Positions 1 to 8,901 of a DNA stretch of 64,000 nucleotides are shown here, in pieces; position 1 is the first letter of the stretch; the number at the start of each line of letters is the position of its first letter. Source of the stretch: Palsa-1150 sp964531095 (GTDB lineage: Bacteria > Myxococcota_A > Polyangia > Polyangiales > Polyangiaceae). The stretch lies in assembly GCA_964531095.1 (NCBI GenBank), contig CAZHED010000008.1, forward strand, positions 62,001 through 126,000, read 5' to 3'. The notes beneath the pieces are model-generated. The model worked only from the letters and a program-made list of their open reading frames with translations. It had not been told where the DNA came from and ran no database searches. The translations under genes were made by a program, and so were the position numbers.

Positions 1-267
1 CAGCTCGCGGAGCTGCTCGTTCACGAGGGCGACGCGGCTGCCCTCGTCGGCCTCTCCAAGAGCCTCGATGAGCTCGTGTTCCCACTCCGCACGGCCGCAG
101 GAGGCAATCGCGGCGCGCAACCGCGGCCAGTCTGCCCGTCGCTCGCCACGAAGCGACTCGACGAGGAGCTGCGGGTCGAGCCACGCCGGCGAAGTCGCCC
201 ACACGAGGCGCCGAGCGCTCGCGAGAATGCACGCCGATGCCACCAGCGCCGAGAGCACCGCGAGCAT
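1..267 (-). CDS. N-terminal fragment of a membrane protein, cut by the window edge (possible ExbB/TolQ-like)
   Basis: An open frame begins at ATG 267, 5 bp after the stop of the 94-aa gene upstream, and runs without a stop off the window, giving 89 residues. It opens with one hydrophobic segment (about residues 1-18, MLAVLSALVASACILASA) followed by a charged helical region rich in Leu, Arg and Glu. One N-terminal transmembrane helix followed by a cytoplasmic loop is what ExbB/TolQ/MotA-type proton-channel subunits look like. The operon (TPR lipoproteins and a small secreted protein) is the sort of context where such a motor occurs. Too little is visible to prove the family, so the ExbB/TolQ assignment is inference; that this is a real gene in the module A operon is well supported by spacing and codon use. 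Confidence 0.55.
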   Translation of the reverse strand, partial: MLAVLSALVASACILASARRLVWATSPAWLDPQLLVESLRGERRADWPRLRAAIASCGRAEWEHELIEALGEADEGSRVALVNEQLREL

Positions 268-272
268 CGCTG

Positions 273-557
273 TCAGAACGGGTCTTTGTGCACCGCTTCC
301 TCGATGCGATCGAGGAACGGCTGGCGCAGCTCGGCCAATGTCAGCTTGGGCTGGATCTTGGCCACGTCGACGGCGGCGATCGGCTTCTGTACTCGACCGA
401 CGATCGTGATCTCGCCGACCTTCAGAATCTGCCCTTCCGGCTTGCCGTGCGCCGCGCCGGAGGCGCCGCCCTGATCTTGTGCGCGGGCGAGCGGAAACGA
501 GGCGGCGAGAAGGCCGACCGACGCGACGACGAGGGTGGTCCACTTCATGGGAAGCAT
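273..557 (-). CDS. Small secreted protein, GltF/CglF-like position, module A
   Basis: A 94-residue protein with an N-terminal signal peptide (hydrophobic stretch about residues 6-22, ending ARAQ) and a short mature part without cysteines. It lies between the TPR lipoprotein gene (10 bp upstream) and the cut-off membrane protein gene (5 bp downstream). ATG 557 is chosen; GTG 560 and ATG 548 are alternatives and none has a strong ribosome binding site. Position and size match the small protein following gltE in module B (46997-47290). Both end in a Pro/Arg/Lys-rich linker followed by a short amphipathic helix (here PFLDRIEEAVHKDPF; in module B SFVPEMLKSVENI). It is probably periplasmic; function unknown. 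The link to GltF/CglF is inference from synteny. Confidence 0.6.
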   Translation of the reverse strand: MLPMKWTTLVVASVGLLAASFPLARAQDQGGASGAAHGKPEGQILKVGEITIVGRVQKPIAAVDVAKIQPKLTLAELRQPFLDRIEEAVHKDPF

Positions 558-566
558 CACTCTGAC

Positions 567-2066
567 TCAGTTCGGCAACTGGCGCACGATGTTCCCGCTC
601 GCCGGCGGCGCCTTCTTCGCGGGCGCACCGGCCTTGGCAGGAGCGGCAGCCTTCGGAACCGTGGGCTTGGTGGGCGCGACGGGCTTCGCCGGGGCCGCCG
701 CTTTGTCCGGAGGGGCAACCGCGGCGGGGGGCGGCGCGCTCGCGGCAGGCGGAGGCGCCGCGGCGTCGGAAGGCGGAGCCGCAGCGGCCTGCTTCTTCAA
801 CTGCAGCTCACTCTGCTTTCGCTTTGCGGTGCTGAGAAGCTCGTCGACATCGTCCCCTGGACCTTTCGTCGTCTTGGCCCCGCGCATCGACTTGTACGTT
901 TCGAGCTCGCGAATCGCCTTCGTGAGTTGATCGTCTTGGCCGGTCGCACCGGGCACGCTCGGCGCGAACAAGTAGAGGAGCCCGAGGTCGTAGTGGACCC
1001 CCGCGAGCGTCGAGTCCATCGCCATCGCGCGATCGAGCTCCGACTTGGCATCCCCCGCCCGCCCCAGCAGACGGTAGCAATCCCCGAGGTCCAAATGGAC
1101 GACAGGCACGTTCGGGGCGTACCGCACGGCGCTCTCGAGCGGTACCTGCGCTTCGCTCGCGTTTCCGGCCTCGAGCTTCATCTCGCCGAGGTTGACGTAC
1201 GCTTCGAACAAATCGGGGCGGTTCTGCAGCGCCTGGTCGAAGTCGGCCAGGGCTTGCTTGCGCTGCCCTTGCTCGCGCTCGATGAGGCCGCGCAGCAAGA
1301 GCGACTCCGCGTTGCCCCTGTCGCGCGGGGGAATGGAGCCGTCGTCCGCGCCGTCCAAGATCGCCTGGAGCGCGTAGCGCGCGAGATCCCAGCGGTGATT
1401 CCTGTAGTAGTCGCGCGCGATGACGACCATCGCATCCTTGAAGTTCGGCTGCTTCGCGAGCGCCTGCTGGGCGATCTGCTGGCAGCCCGGGCTGTCGCCC
1501 TCGATCGACTTCACCTCGGCCTGGTACGTCATCAGCCCGGGCGAGTTGGGGTTCTGCGCGAGCTTGTCGGAGAGAAACTGCTCGGCGTCCGTACCCCGGC
1601 CGGTTTGCGCGAGGAGCAGCGCGTACGCTCCCACTGCGACCTCGAACTTCGCGCTCGCCGTGTAGGCCGACCGGTACGCGTCGAGCGCGCCCTGCGTGTC
1701 TCCCAGGCGCTCGAGAACGCACCCGAGCGAATAGCGAGGGCCGCCCGCAGAAGGCGCCTTCCGGGCCGCCTCGTTGAACGCCGTCTTCGCCGTCAGCAGA
1801 TCACCGGACATCCAAGCCTGAAAGCCTCGGTCGTACGCGGCTTTCGCGTCCCCCGTCAGATCGGCGCCCCCCACCGCTCCCGCGGTGATGCCCACCCTCT
1901 GTCCGGGAGGCGCCACTTTGCGAGCGACCGTCGGCGGCGGCGGCGGCGTCTCGGGAGCCTTCGCCTCCGGCGGGGGCGCGCCGCCGCAAGCTCCGCCGCC
2001 CATCGCCAGAGCGAGCATCGCGCCGACCACTCTTGATCGTGTTCCCCGAAGCAATGCCGTCACCAT
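567..2066 (-). CDS. TPR-repeat lipoprotein, GltE-like paralog (module A)
   Basis: A 499-aa protein with a hydrophobic N-terminus ending in GGGACGG, a plausible though non-canonical lipobox with Cys near residue 27, so probably an outer-membrane lipoprotein. At least six TPR units follow (about residues 70-400), then an Ala/Pro/Lys-rich tail ending IVRQLPN. It resembles the module B GltE protein in architecture: lipoprotein start, TPR array, a helical stretch and an Ala/Pro tail. One TPR pair aligns by eye (GLIEREQGQRKQALADFDQA here, GLILNELGQVNTAVMEFQKA there). It follows the 1455-aa TPR gene by about 60 bp and precedes the 94-aa gene by 9 bp. Expected role: outer-membrane TPR component of a Glt/Nfs-like envelope complex (inferred). 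Confidence 0.75.
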   Translation of the reverse strand: MVTALLRGTRSRVVGAMLALAMGGGACGGAPPPEAKAPETPPPPPTVARKVAPPGQRVGITAGAVGGADLTGDAKAAYDRGFQAWMSGDLLTAKTAFNEAARKAPSAGGPRYSLGCVLERLGDTQGALDAYRSAYTASAKFEVAVGAYALLLAQTGRGTDAEQFLSDKLAQNPNSPGLMTYQAEVKSIEGDSPGCQQIAQQALAKQPNFKDAMVVIARDYYRNHRWDLARYALQAILDGADDGSIPPRDRGNAESLLLRGLIEREQGQRKQALADFDQALQNRPDLFEAYVNLGEMKLEAGNASEAQVPLESAVRYAPNVPVVHLDLGDCYRLLGRAGDAKSELDRAMAMDSTLAGVHYDLGLLYLFAPSVPGATGQDDQLTKAIRELETYKSMRGAKTTKGPGDDVDELLSTAKRKQSELQLKKQAAAAPPSDAAAPPPAASAPPPAAVAPPDKAAAPAKPVAPTKPTVPKAAAPAKAGAPAKKAPPASGNIVRQLPN

Positions 2067-2128
2067 GAATCCATCACCTTACCTCATCGATCGCCGCCAC
2101 GCGCCGGCCACCCGCCGCGCGCGGACCG

Positions 2129-5100
2129 TCAGGGGCTCACCGGCAGCGGAGCCGGCTCCCCGTTCGGCGGCGGTGTCGAAACCACTCCGGACCGCCACTG
2201 CAGGAACTCGCCGTTCACGTACACGAGGCGACTGGTCGGATTGAGGGGATCCGGCGTCCGTTCGACGTACCCCTTCATCTTGTCGTCACCGAGGTAGTCG
2301 GTAAAGTACGCGAGCCGCGCGATGGCGTTCGTGACCGCCGGAGTCTTGACGTTGTACTTCCGGGCCGTCAGCGCGGCCGTCGTGTATTTGCCGACCGCGT
2401 GGTCGGTGCAGACCTCCATGTACTGGTCCTTCGTCGACCGCCACTTGGCGCGCACCTGATCTCGCGTGTCGTTGATCTGCTGCTCGATGTCGTCGGCCTT
2501 GGAATCCTGACCCGCCTTCCTCAGCTGGTCGGCAATCTTTTGCAGCTTGGCGAGCAGCGCCTCTTGCTGAGGCGTCATGTACTTGGGCACGACGAGATCA
2601 AGGCCGGTCCGGATGGAGTCGTAGAGCGATCCGATTCGAGCCGTGGCCGCCGCCGCCCACTCGAACGAGCCGTACTGAATCGCGACGCTCTCGAGCCTCG
2701 GGCGCCACGTCTTGTCGGCCTCGCCCAGGTCCTTGTCGAGCTGCTTGACGATGTCGGGGGCATTCCCGGCGTAGTGATGGTGCCCGGTCGCGTAGTCGAA
2801 GCCGGCCTTCACGTCTTCGTCGAGGAGCGTGTAGTCCGCCTCTCCGCCGTAGTCCGAATAAGGGGCGTCGGTCGCCGTGACCTGCGACGCCTTGCCACCG
2901 CCGGTCGAAGCCGCCGCGTGCGCTTTGAAGTATCCCCAGTCGGAGATCACCGTCTTGAACCAGTTGCGGAAGGCCGGATCGTTCGTGGCCTGCATCATCT
3001 TGCCGATGCGATAGGCCGCCTCGAGCGTGTAGCGCGCCGCCTCCGGCATGCCCTTGTTGGCGGCGTGAAACTGCATCAGCGTCGCCTCGGCCTGTCGGCG
3101 GGCGGCCACGTTGCCAGCCGACTCCCCGGCGTTCGGGTTGTACAGGCCGTAGTCGAAGCTCGCCTTCAGGTAGTCGGCCTCGGCGCGCTTGTCCGCGGTG
3201 AGCCGCATCTTGGGATCGACGAAGACGCCGTACATCTTGTTCATGTTCGCGCGGTCGCCGAGGTTCGAATAAAGCACCATCGCGATCCGCGCCGCGTTCG
3301 AGCGGCGCTGTTCGTCGAAGCGCGGGGTCGTTGCGATCTTGGCGAACGACTCGGCGGCGCGCTGGTAGGCGAAAAACCCGTAGTACGTCGTCGACAGCGC
3401 GTCGTACGCCATTCCCAGGTAATTGATGCGCTCCTTGTACTGCGCGGGGTCCGGCGGGGTGTTCTGCTTGGGGTCGCCGCGCTCGAGGCGGCTCAGGATG
3501 TCTTCACTCCCGTAGCTGTTGATGAAGAGCTGATAGAGCTCGATCGCCCGGTTGAACTCGCCCACCTGCTTGTAGCAAAACGCCGAGTTGATCGCCGCCG
3601 CCGGCGCGTCCTTGTGCGCGGGCGCCGCGCGCAGCGCCTCTTCGTACATCTTGCCCGCCTTGCGCCACAGCTCGTCTTGCTGCGGGCCTGGTGGGGCTGC
3701 CTTCGCCTGCTCGAACACCCGGTTGGCGTCCGCGAACGCGGCGTTCTGCAGGATGACGTCGACGAAGCCTTTGCGCTCTTCCTCTTTTTGCTTGGGATCG
3801 ACCGCGCACGAGTGCTTCTGCTCGGCCAGGGCGAGCTCGCGCGAGCGCGCGTCGTCCTTCTGCATGTTGCTCATCACGATCAGCCGCTTCCACGCTTCGT
3901 ACCCGAGCGGGTCCGCGCCGTTGCAGTGCTGCTCGTAAATCGGCTGGAACCGCGCCTGCGCCTCCTTGAAATGGCCGTACAAGTAAAACTGGTCGGCCGT
4001 GTAGAAGGCGTAATCGGTGGAGTGGTTCTGCTTGTCGCGCTCGGGAGGAACGCGCTGGATGTACTCGTCGCGCGCCTGCATCGACTTCTGGATGACGTCG
4101 GGAATGTCGTCGACGACCACCTGCTGGTCCCCGACGACTTGCCCCTCGAGCCTCGGCGCCTTGCGCACCTCCACCCCCTGCGTCCCGCCCGATTCCGTCC
4201 AGCGCTGGAAACCGAGGTCGCGGTCGACGTCGGCGAGATCGACGACGAAAAGCCCCGCATTGTCGATGAACTGGTCGTCCTCGTCCGAGTCGCGGACATC
4301 CACGGCGGCCTGTTTGGCAGTCCCGATCTCGGGCGAGCTCGGCTCGGCGTACGCCCTCGGGTCGAACTGGTGGAGCGCGACTTCGAGGCGAACCTGGTTG
4401 TGCAGCGCGTCGGCGTAGAAGTAACGACTCTTGTACGAGTCGGGCGCGTTCTCGTCCTGTTTGAGGTAGCCGAGCCAGCCGATCGCCGCGAGCTTGTACT
4501 CCTGGAGCGCGAAGTTCGTGAGCCGGAGCTTCTCTTTCGCGTCTCCGGTCTGATCGGCCTGCTCGAGCGCGGCCTGGCCGTTTCGGGTGTGCGTGATGGC
4601 CGCGCCTTTGAGCCCTGTTCGCACCAGCTCTTCGGCGCGCTGCAGCGCGACGGGATTGTCCTTGTTGGCGTCCACCCACGGCGCGTCGCCGATGTACTTC
4701 GCGAGGCTCGTGCGCGCTTCGAGGACTTTGCGCTCGTACTCGCGCCGCTCGTCGCCGACCTTCGTCTGCCGCGCGAGCAGATCGTACACTTCGGCGATCG
4801 CGTTCTGCGAATCCGGGGCCGACGGATCCATCGGCCACTTGTCCAGCATCAGCTGGTAAGTGGCCAGCGCATTTCGGTATTGGTTGATCGCGCGGAACTC
4901 GAGCGCGAGCGCCTTGTAGACCTCGATCGTCCAGGGCTGATCCTGCGGAATGAGCCGGGCGTCTTGGACGCGATCCAGCGCGATTCGCAACTTCGCTTCG
5001 GCCTCCGCAGGGCTCTTGGCGGTGTCGAGGATGTCGGGGCGGGCGACGAACGGTTCCTCCGCGCGCGGGCCCGTGAAGTCGAAGTTGTCGAGCGAGCCGG

Positions 5101-6496
5101 CGATGTACGTGAACGCCTCCTGGCGAAAGTCCGCGCCCGGGTCGCCCGTAAGCTTCTGCTGTTCGTCCGTGTAATTGAGCAGGTGAACGAACTCGCGAAC
5201 CGCTTGCTCGTAGCGCTGCTGCTTGAAGAGCGTCCAGGCGTACTTGTAGAGCGCAACGCCGAAGAGCGGCGGCTTCTTGAACTGCATCGCCCGCGTGTAG
5301 GCGCTCGCCGCGCGGTTGTAGTCCCACACCGCAAAGGGCTCGTATTCGACCACGCCGCCGGCGAGGTCGAGCTGGTCGAACTCCCAGTCGCCCATCCGCC
5401 ACCAGACCTCAGCGACGTACTTCGGATCTTGCCCCGGCAAGACGTTCGGCTGCGCGATCATCGCGCAGTCTTGCGGGTACGGGTCGTCGAACGTCGTGTC
5501 TTCGGGGGGTCCCCTCTTCAGCGATTCGGGCGTGGGGTACTTGTTGCGCCACACCTTCCAGTACGCCTCGTCGTGGTCCTGCGGGAGCGGCGCGATCGTG
5601 TCGACGTCAGGGTCTTTCGCGTTCGGGGCGACGGGGTACGCGTAGTGGTTGTGGCAGACGAGCGACCGCCAGACTTGCTGGGCCTCGTCGGTTCGGCGCG
5701 CATCGTTGAGCGCGTGGCCGAGGAAGTAATAGATGCCCGCGAGCTCGGAATACTTGGGAAACTCACGGACCACGCGCTTGTAGAGCGCAATGGCCGGTTT
5801 GAGAGTGACGGCCGAGTCGGCGTTCGGGTCGTCGTCGCTTCGAGCGCGCTCCTCGTACAAGGCCGCGAGGCGATACATCGCGTCAGGGGTCGCCTCGGCC
5901 TGCGCGTTGGGACCGGAGTACTTCGCGACGAAGTCTTCGAGGCGTTTGATCGCGGTCTCGCGCGCCTTCTTCAACTCGCCCTTTTCGACGCCCACCTCCC
6001 GATCGAGGCTCCCGAGGATCGCTTTCTTCTTCTCCTCGTAGTGCAGCGTGATGATCGTCGTGATGGTGTCCTTGTAGTCCGCCGCACCGTGCTCGTACGC
6101 CTCGGCTTCTTGACGCATCGCCTGGAACGCCGCGATCTGCTCCGGCGTCGGCGGCGGAAGCGGCGGCGGGCGGGGCCGGAACGTGGGCACCGGTCCGCCG
6201 AGCAGCGTGGTCGCCGTCGGCGATCCCGCTTCGGCTTGGCTCGCAGCCGCGGCGCTCCCCGCGTCGAGCCCGGCTGCGGCGGCGCGCGGAGCGGCCACGC
6301 GCCCGCCGTCGATCGCGCTCTTTCCGCTTCTAGCGGGCGCGGGTCCGGCGTCGATGGCCGCCGCCGGAACGGGGCCTTCTTCGGGCTGCCGGACCTGAGC
6401 GACGACGCTCAGAGGCACCAGCGCCACCACCAGCGTCGTCGCGACGCCGCCGACCGCACGCCGCCACCCCGCCCAGCCGGACGTTCGTTTGACCAT
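2129..6496 (-). CDS. Very large periplasmic TPR protein, GltD/AgmU-like (module A)
   Basis: A 1455-aa protein with a signal peptide (about residues 1-34, ending SVVAQ), an Ala/Pro-rich linker to about residue 90, then degenerate TPR-type helical repeats to the C-terminus. ATG 6496 has an AAGGG just upstream; a longer frame starts at GTG 6526 and overlaps the preceding stop (GTGA) but lacks a ribosome binding site. Size, signal peptide, spaced TPRs with long insertions, and position (after a TPR/coiled-coil gene, before a GltE-like lipoprotein) match gltD of module B (1289 aa) and the GltD/AgmU family, about 1200 aa in Myxococcus. Sequence similarity to the module B protein is low by eye, so this is a diverged paralog or a functional analog. 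Likely a periplasmic scaffold. Confidence 0.7.
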   Translation of the reverse strand: MVKRTSGWAGWRRAVGGVATTLVVALVPLSVVAQVRQPEEGPVPAAAIDAGPAPARSGKSAIDGGRVAAPRAAAAGLDAGSAAAASQAEAGSPTATTLLGGPVPTFRPRPPPLPPPTPEQIAAFQAMRQEAEAYEHGAADYKDTITTIITLHYEEKKKAILGSLDREVGVEKGELKKARETAIKRLEDFVAKYSGPNAQAEATPDAMYRLAALYEERARSDDDPNADSAVTLKPAIALYKRVVREFPKYSELAGIYYFLGHALNDARRTDEAQQVWRSLVCHNHYAYPVAPNAKDPDVDTIAPLPQDHDEAYWKVWRNKYPTPESLKRGPPEDTTFDDPYPQDCAMIAQPNVLPGQDPKYVAEVWWRMGDWEFDQLDLAGGVVEYEPFAVWDYNRAASAYTRAMQFKKPPLFGVALYKYAWTLFKQQRYEQAVREFVHLLNYTDEQQKLTGDPGADFRQEAFTYIAGSLDNFDFTGPRAEEPFVARPDILDTAKSPAEAEAKLRIALDRVQDARLIPQDQPWTIEVYKALALEFRAINQYRNALATYQLMLDKWPMDPSAPDSQNAIAEVYDLLARQTKVGDERREYERKVLEARTSLAKYIGDAPWVDANKDNPVALQRAEELVRTGLKGAAITHTRNGQAALEQADQTGDAKEKLRLTNFALQEYKLAAIGWLGYLKQDENAPDSYKSRYFYADALHNQVRLEVALHQFDPRAYAEPSSPEIGTAKQAAVDVRDSDEDDQFIDNAGLFVVDLADVDRDLGFQRWTESGGTQGVEVRKAPRLEGQVVGDQQVVVDDIPDVIQKSMQARDEYIQRVPPERDKQNHSTDYAFYTADQFYLYGHFKEAQARFQPIYEQHCNGADPLGYEAWKRLIVMSNMQKDDARSRELALAEQKHSCAVDPKQKEEERKGFVDVILQNAAFADANRVFEQAKAAPPGPQQDELWRKAGKMYEEALRAAPAHKDAPAAAINSAFCYKQVGEFNRAIELYQLFINSYGSEDILSRLERGDPKQNTPPDPAQYKERINYLGMAYDALSTTYYGFFAYQRAAESFAKIATTPRFDEQRRSNAARIAMVLYSNLGDRANMNKMYGVFVDPKMRLTADKRAEADYLKASFDYGLYNPNAGESAGNVAARRQAEATLMQFHAANKGMPEAARYTLEAAYRIGKMMQATNDPAFRNWFKTVISDWGYFKAHAAASTGGGKASQVTATDAPYSDYGGEADYTLLDEDVKAGFDYATGHHHYAGNAPDIVKQLDKDLGEADKTWRPRLESVAIQYGSFEWAAAATARIGSLYDSIRTGLDLVVPKYMTPQQEALLAKLQKIADQLRKAGQDSKADDIEQQINDTRDQVRAKWRSTKDQYMEVCTDHAVGKYTTAALTARKYNVKTPAVTNAIARLAYFTDYLGDDKMKGYVERTPDPLNPTSRLVYVNGEFLQWRSGVVSTPPPNGEPAPLPVSP

Positions 6497-6522
6497 CGCC
6501 CTTCTCGGCTGCCCCAGGTTGC

Positions 6523-8901
6523 TCACTTGGCCGACTGCCCCGGCTCGACGCCGTCGTCCCTGACTTCCTTCAGCTCCTCATCGAGCAGTTGCTCTTGTCG
6601 CGAACGCTCCGACTGAAGGCTGCGCACGCGGCTGAGCTCTTCCTCGCGCACTTCCCAGGCTTGCTCGGTGATTCCGACGTCCGCGCGCAGGACGATCCCG
6701 CGGAGCTTGTCTCGTACGACGCCGAAGTTACGCTGCGCCACGTGGCCGACGAGATCGCGGGCCTCCCCGTCAATCGAGTCGAGCTGCGTTTGGAACGACG
6801 CCATGTTCACGCGCTCGATGTCGATCTTGTGCTGCAGCTCGCCCGCTCGAGCCGCTACCTGAGCCTCCAGCTGCTGCAACGAAGCGACGAGCTGGTTTTC
6901 ATACTGGCTCGCTTGCGAGAGCACCGGCCCGAGCTGCATCGCGAACCGCTGCGCGTCGCCCCCTGCTGCGCCGCCGGAGGCGAGCTGCACTTCGCGATCG
7001 AGGACCTCGCGGAACTGCGCCCGCTCCGCCGCGTCCCTCTGGTAGCGGGCATCGCCGAGCCCGATCTGCGCCCGCCCGAACTCCACCTGCCGGCGCAACT
7101 CTTCGATCTCGTCGGCATACAACTTCAAATTGTGCTCGTTCGCGTCGAGCTCGGCCTGGAACCTCTGGATGCTCGCCGGGTCGCGCACGACGCCGTGGGT
7201 GGGTCCTTCGCTCAACATGCGGCGCAGGCCGTTGACCGTCGCGTGGAGCGCGTCAATCTCCTGCGATCGGCGCGTGAGCTCCTGCGACAGCCGGTTCCAC
7301 TGCGCCTTGCCTTGCTGCTCGCGCTTCATGAAATCGTCTTGCCCGACCGGCAAGTCTTCGATAGCCGCCATCAGCGCGCGACGCTGCTGCCGAACCTGCC
7401 CGATCTCGCCGCCGAGATCGGCGGGCTCGTCGCCATCGAGGGCGTGGGCGAGGGCGAGCCTCGTCCGGGCGATGCGGTTCACCAAGCCGAGCGCCGCCGT
7501 TTCGCCCGCCTCGAGCTCCGGGAACGCGCGCACCCGGTTGGAGGCGCCGGTGAGAGCGGTCAACTTGTCGACGAGTTGTTTCGACTGGCGGATCAGCGTC
7601 TTGCACTCGTTGACGTCGTCGATGACCGCAAACGCGAGCGGCCCGTCCTCCGCCTCGCGCGCCCAGCGGATCGCGAGGGCAGGCAACTGGGCGTCGAGGG
7701 ACAAGAGGTCGAGCTGCTGCGCTGCGAGTTTGTCGTAGTACACGCTCACGCTTTTTGTGGAGTCCATGAATGCGTCGACCTTCGCGCGCATCGGGTCGTA
7801 TTGCGCGCGGACGGTCTCGTAAAGCTGAAGCGCGCGATCGAATGCGCCGGCGCGAAGGAGCAAGTCGGCGCGCAGCAATGTGCCGTCGGCGATGAACGCG
7901 CTGTTCGGGTCGCTGATCATCAGCACTTCGAGCGCGCGCTCCGCGCGCTGCACGTCGCCCAGCCGGACGTACACCCACGCGAGCTCGTAGAGCATCGAGT
8001 CGAACTCGGGGCTGTCGCGCCCCACCTTCGAATACGCCTCGCCGGCTCGCTCGTACTGCTCCGCCTCGTAGAACAGCCGCCCGATCGCCATCCACGCGAG
8101 ATCGATGACGTGGCGATGCTCCGGAGTGTCCGGCGGGAGATCGGTGACCGCCCGGAATCTCTCGATCGCTTGCTTGTAGCCACCGCTGGCCTTGCCGGCG
8201 CCGGGACTCTCGCCGCCGGCGGAGAGGCGGGCGACCTTCATCGCGATGAGCCCCTGGAAGTAGCGCGCCTGGTGAACGAGCGGCGTGCCGCCCGCGACCT
8301 GCGAGAACGCCGCCGCCGCGTCGTTCCACGAGCCCTGGCGGTAGTACGCTTTTCCCTTGGCGTAGAGCAGGCCGGCGTCGACCTGCGCCGGAGGGACCTG
8401 GTTGAACTTTTCGAAGATCGGCGCGAGCGACTCGGGCGGGTCGTTGAGTCGGATGGCGACGTCGACGAGGCGGGCGAGCGCCCGGCCAAAATACACCTGG
8501 AAGCGCGGCTCGTTGCCTCGGGCGACGAGGGCGGCATAGTCGCGGCGCGCCGCGAGGTAGTCGTGCGACGCGTAGTACGTCTCGCCGCGGAGCCAGGTCG
8601 CGTCCGGGAAGCTGGGGGTGTTCGGGAACTCTTCGATGATCTCGCTCAGCACCACGACCGCTCGGCCGAAGTCGTTCGTGCGAAAGAGAAGCTCGCCGGT
8701 CGCGAGCCGCTGCTCGGCGGACTGTCGCTCTCCCTTCGCGCGGTCGACGGCCGATTGCACGCCCGCCATCTCTCGGCTGACGTGCAGGAGGTCGTTCTGC
8801 GCGGACGCCAGCGCTTCGTTCGAGCCCGCCTGCGCGTCGACCGCGAGCGCCCAAGCGAACGCGGCCCCGCATAGGGCGGCGCCGAGCGTTGCACGCCTCA
8901 C
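6523..8901 (-). CDS. Secreted TPR plus coiled-coil protein, GltC-like position (module A)
   Basis: A 792-aa protein translated from GTG 8901, which overlaps the stop of the preceding gene (GTGA) and has GGAGGAGG at good spacing; upstream extension of the frame is therefore rejected. Residues 1-25 form a signal peptide ending AVDAQA. TPR units cover roughly residues 60-340 (sites such as FGRAVVVLSEIIEEFPNTP). The C-terminal half (about 480-792) is strongly charged heptad-like helix, predicted coiled coil. It precedes the GltD-like gene as the 608-aa TPR protein does in module B, and as NfsC/GltC precede D-type genes in Myxococcus loci as remembered. Probably a periplasmic structural protein; the coiled coil is much longer than in the module B counterpart. 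Confidence 0.65.
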   Translation of the reverse strand: MRRATLGAALCGAAFAWALAVDAQAGSNEALASAQNDLLHVSREMAGVQSAVDRAKGERQSAEQRLATGELLFRTNDFGRAVVVLSEIIEEFPNTPSFPDATWLRGETYYASHDYLAARRDYAALVARGNEPRFQVYFGRALARLVDVAIRLNDPPESLAPIFEKFNQVPPAQVDAGLLYAKGKAYYRQGSWNDAAAAFSQVAGGTPLVHQARYFQGLIAMKVARLSAGGESPGAGKASGGYKQAIERFRAVTDLPPDTPEHRHVIDLAWMAIGRLFYEAEQYERAGEAYSKVGRDSPEFDSMLYELAWVYVRLGDVQRAERALEVLMISDPNSAFIADGTLLRADLLLRAGAFDRALQLYETVRAQYDPMRAKVDAFMDSTKSVSVYYDKLAAQQLDLLSLDAQLPALAIRWAREAEDGPLAFAVIDDVNECKTLIRQSKQLVDKLTALTGASNRVRAFPELEAGETAALGLVNRIARTRLALAHALDGDEPADLGGEIGQVRQQRRALMAAIEDLPVGQDDFMKREQQGKAQWNRLSQELTRRSQEIDALHATVNGLRRMLSEGPTHGVVRDPASIQRFQAELDANEHNLKLYADEIEELRRQVEFGRAQIGLGDARYQRDAAERAQFREVLDREVQLASGGAAGGDAQRFAMQLGPVLSQASQYENQLVASLQQLEAQVAARAGELQHKIDIERVNMASFQTQLDSIDGEARDLVGHVAQRNFGVVRDKLRGIVLRADVGITEQAWEVREEELSRVRSLQSERSRQEQLLDEELKEVRDDGVEPGQSAK

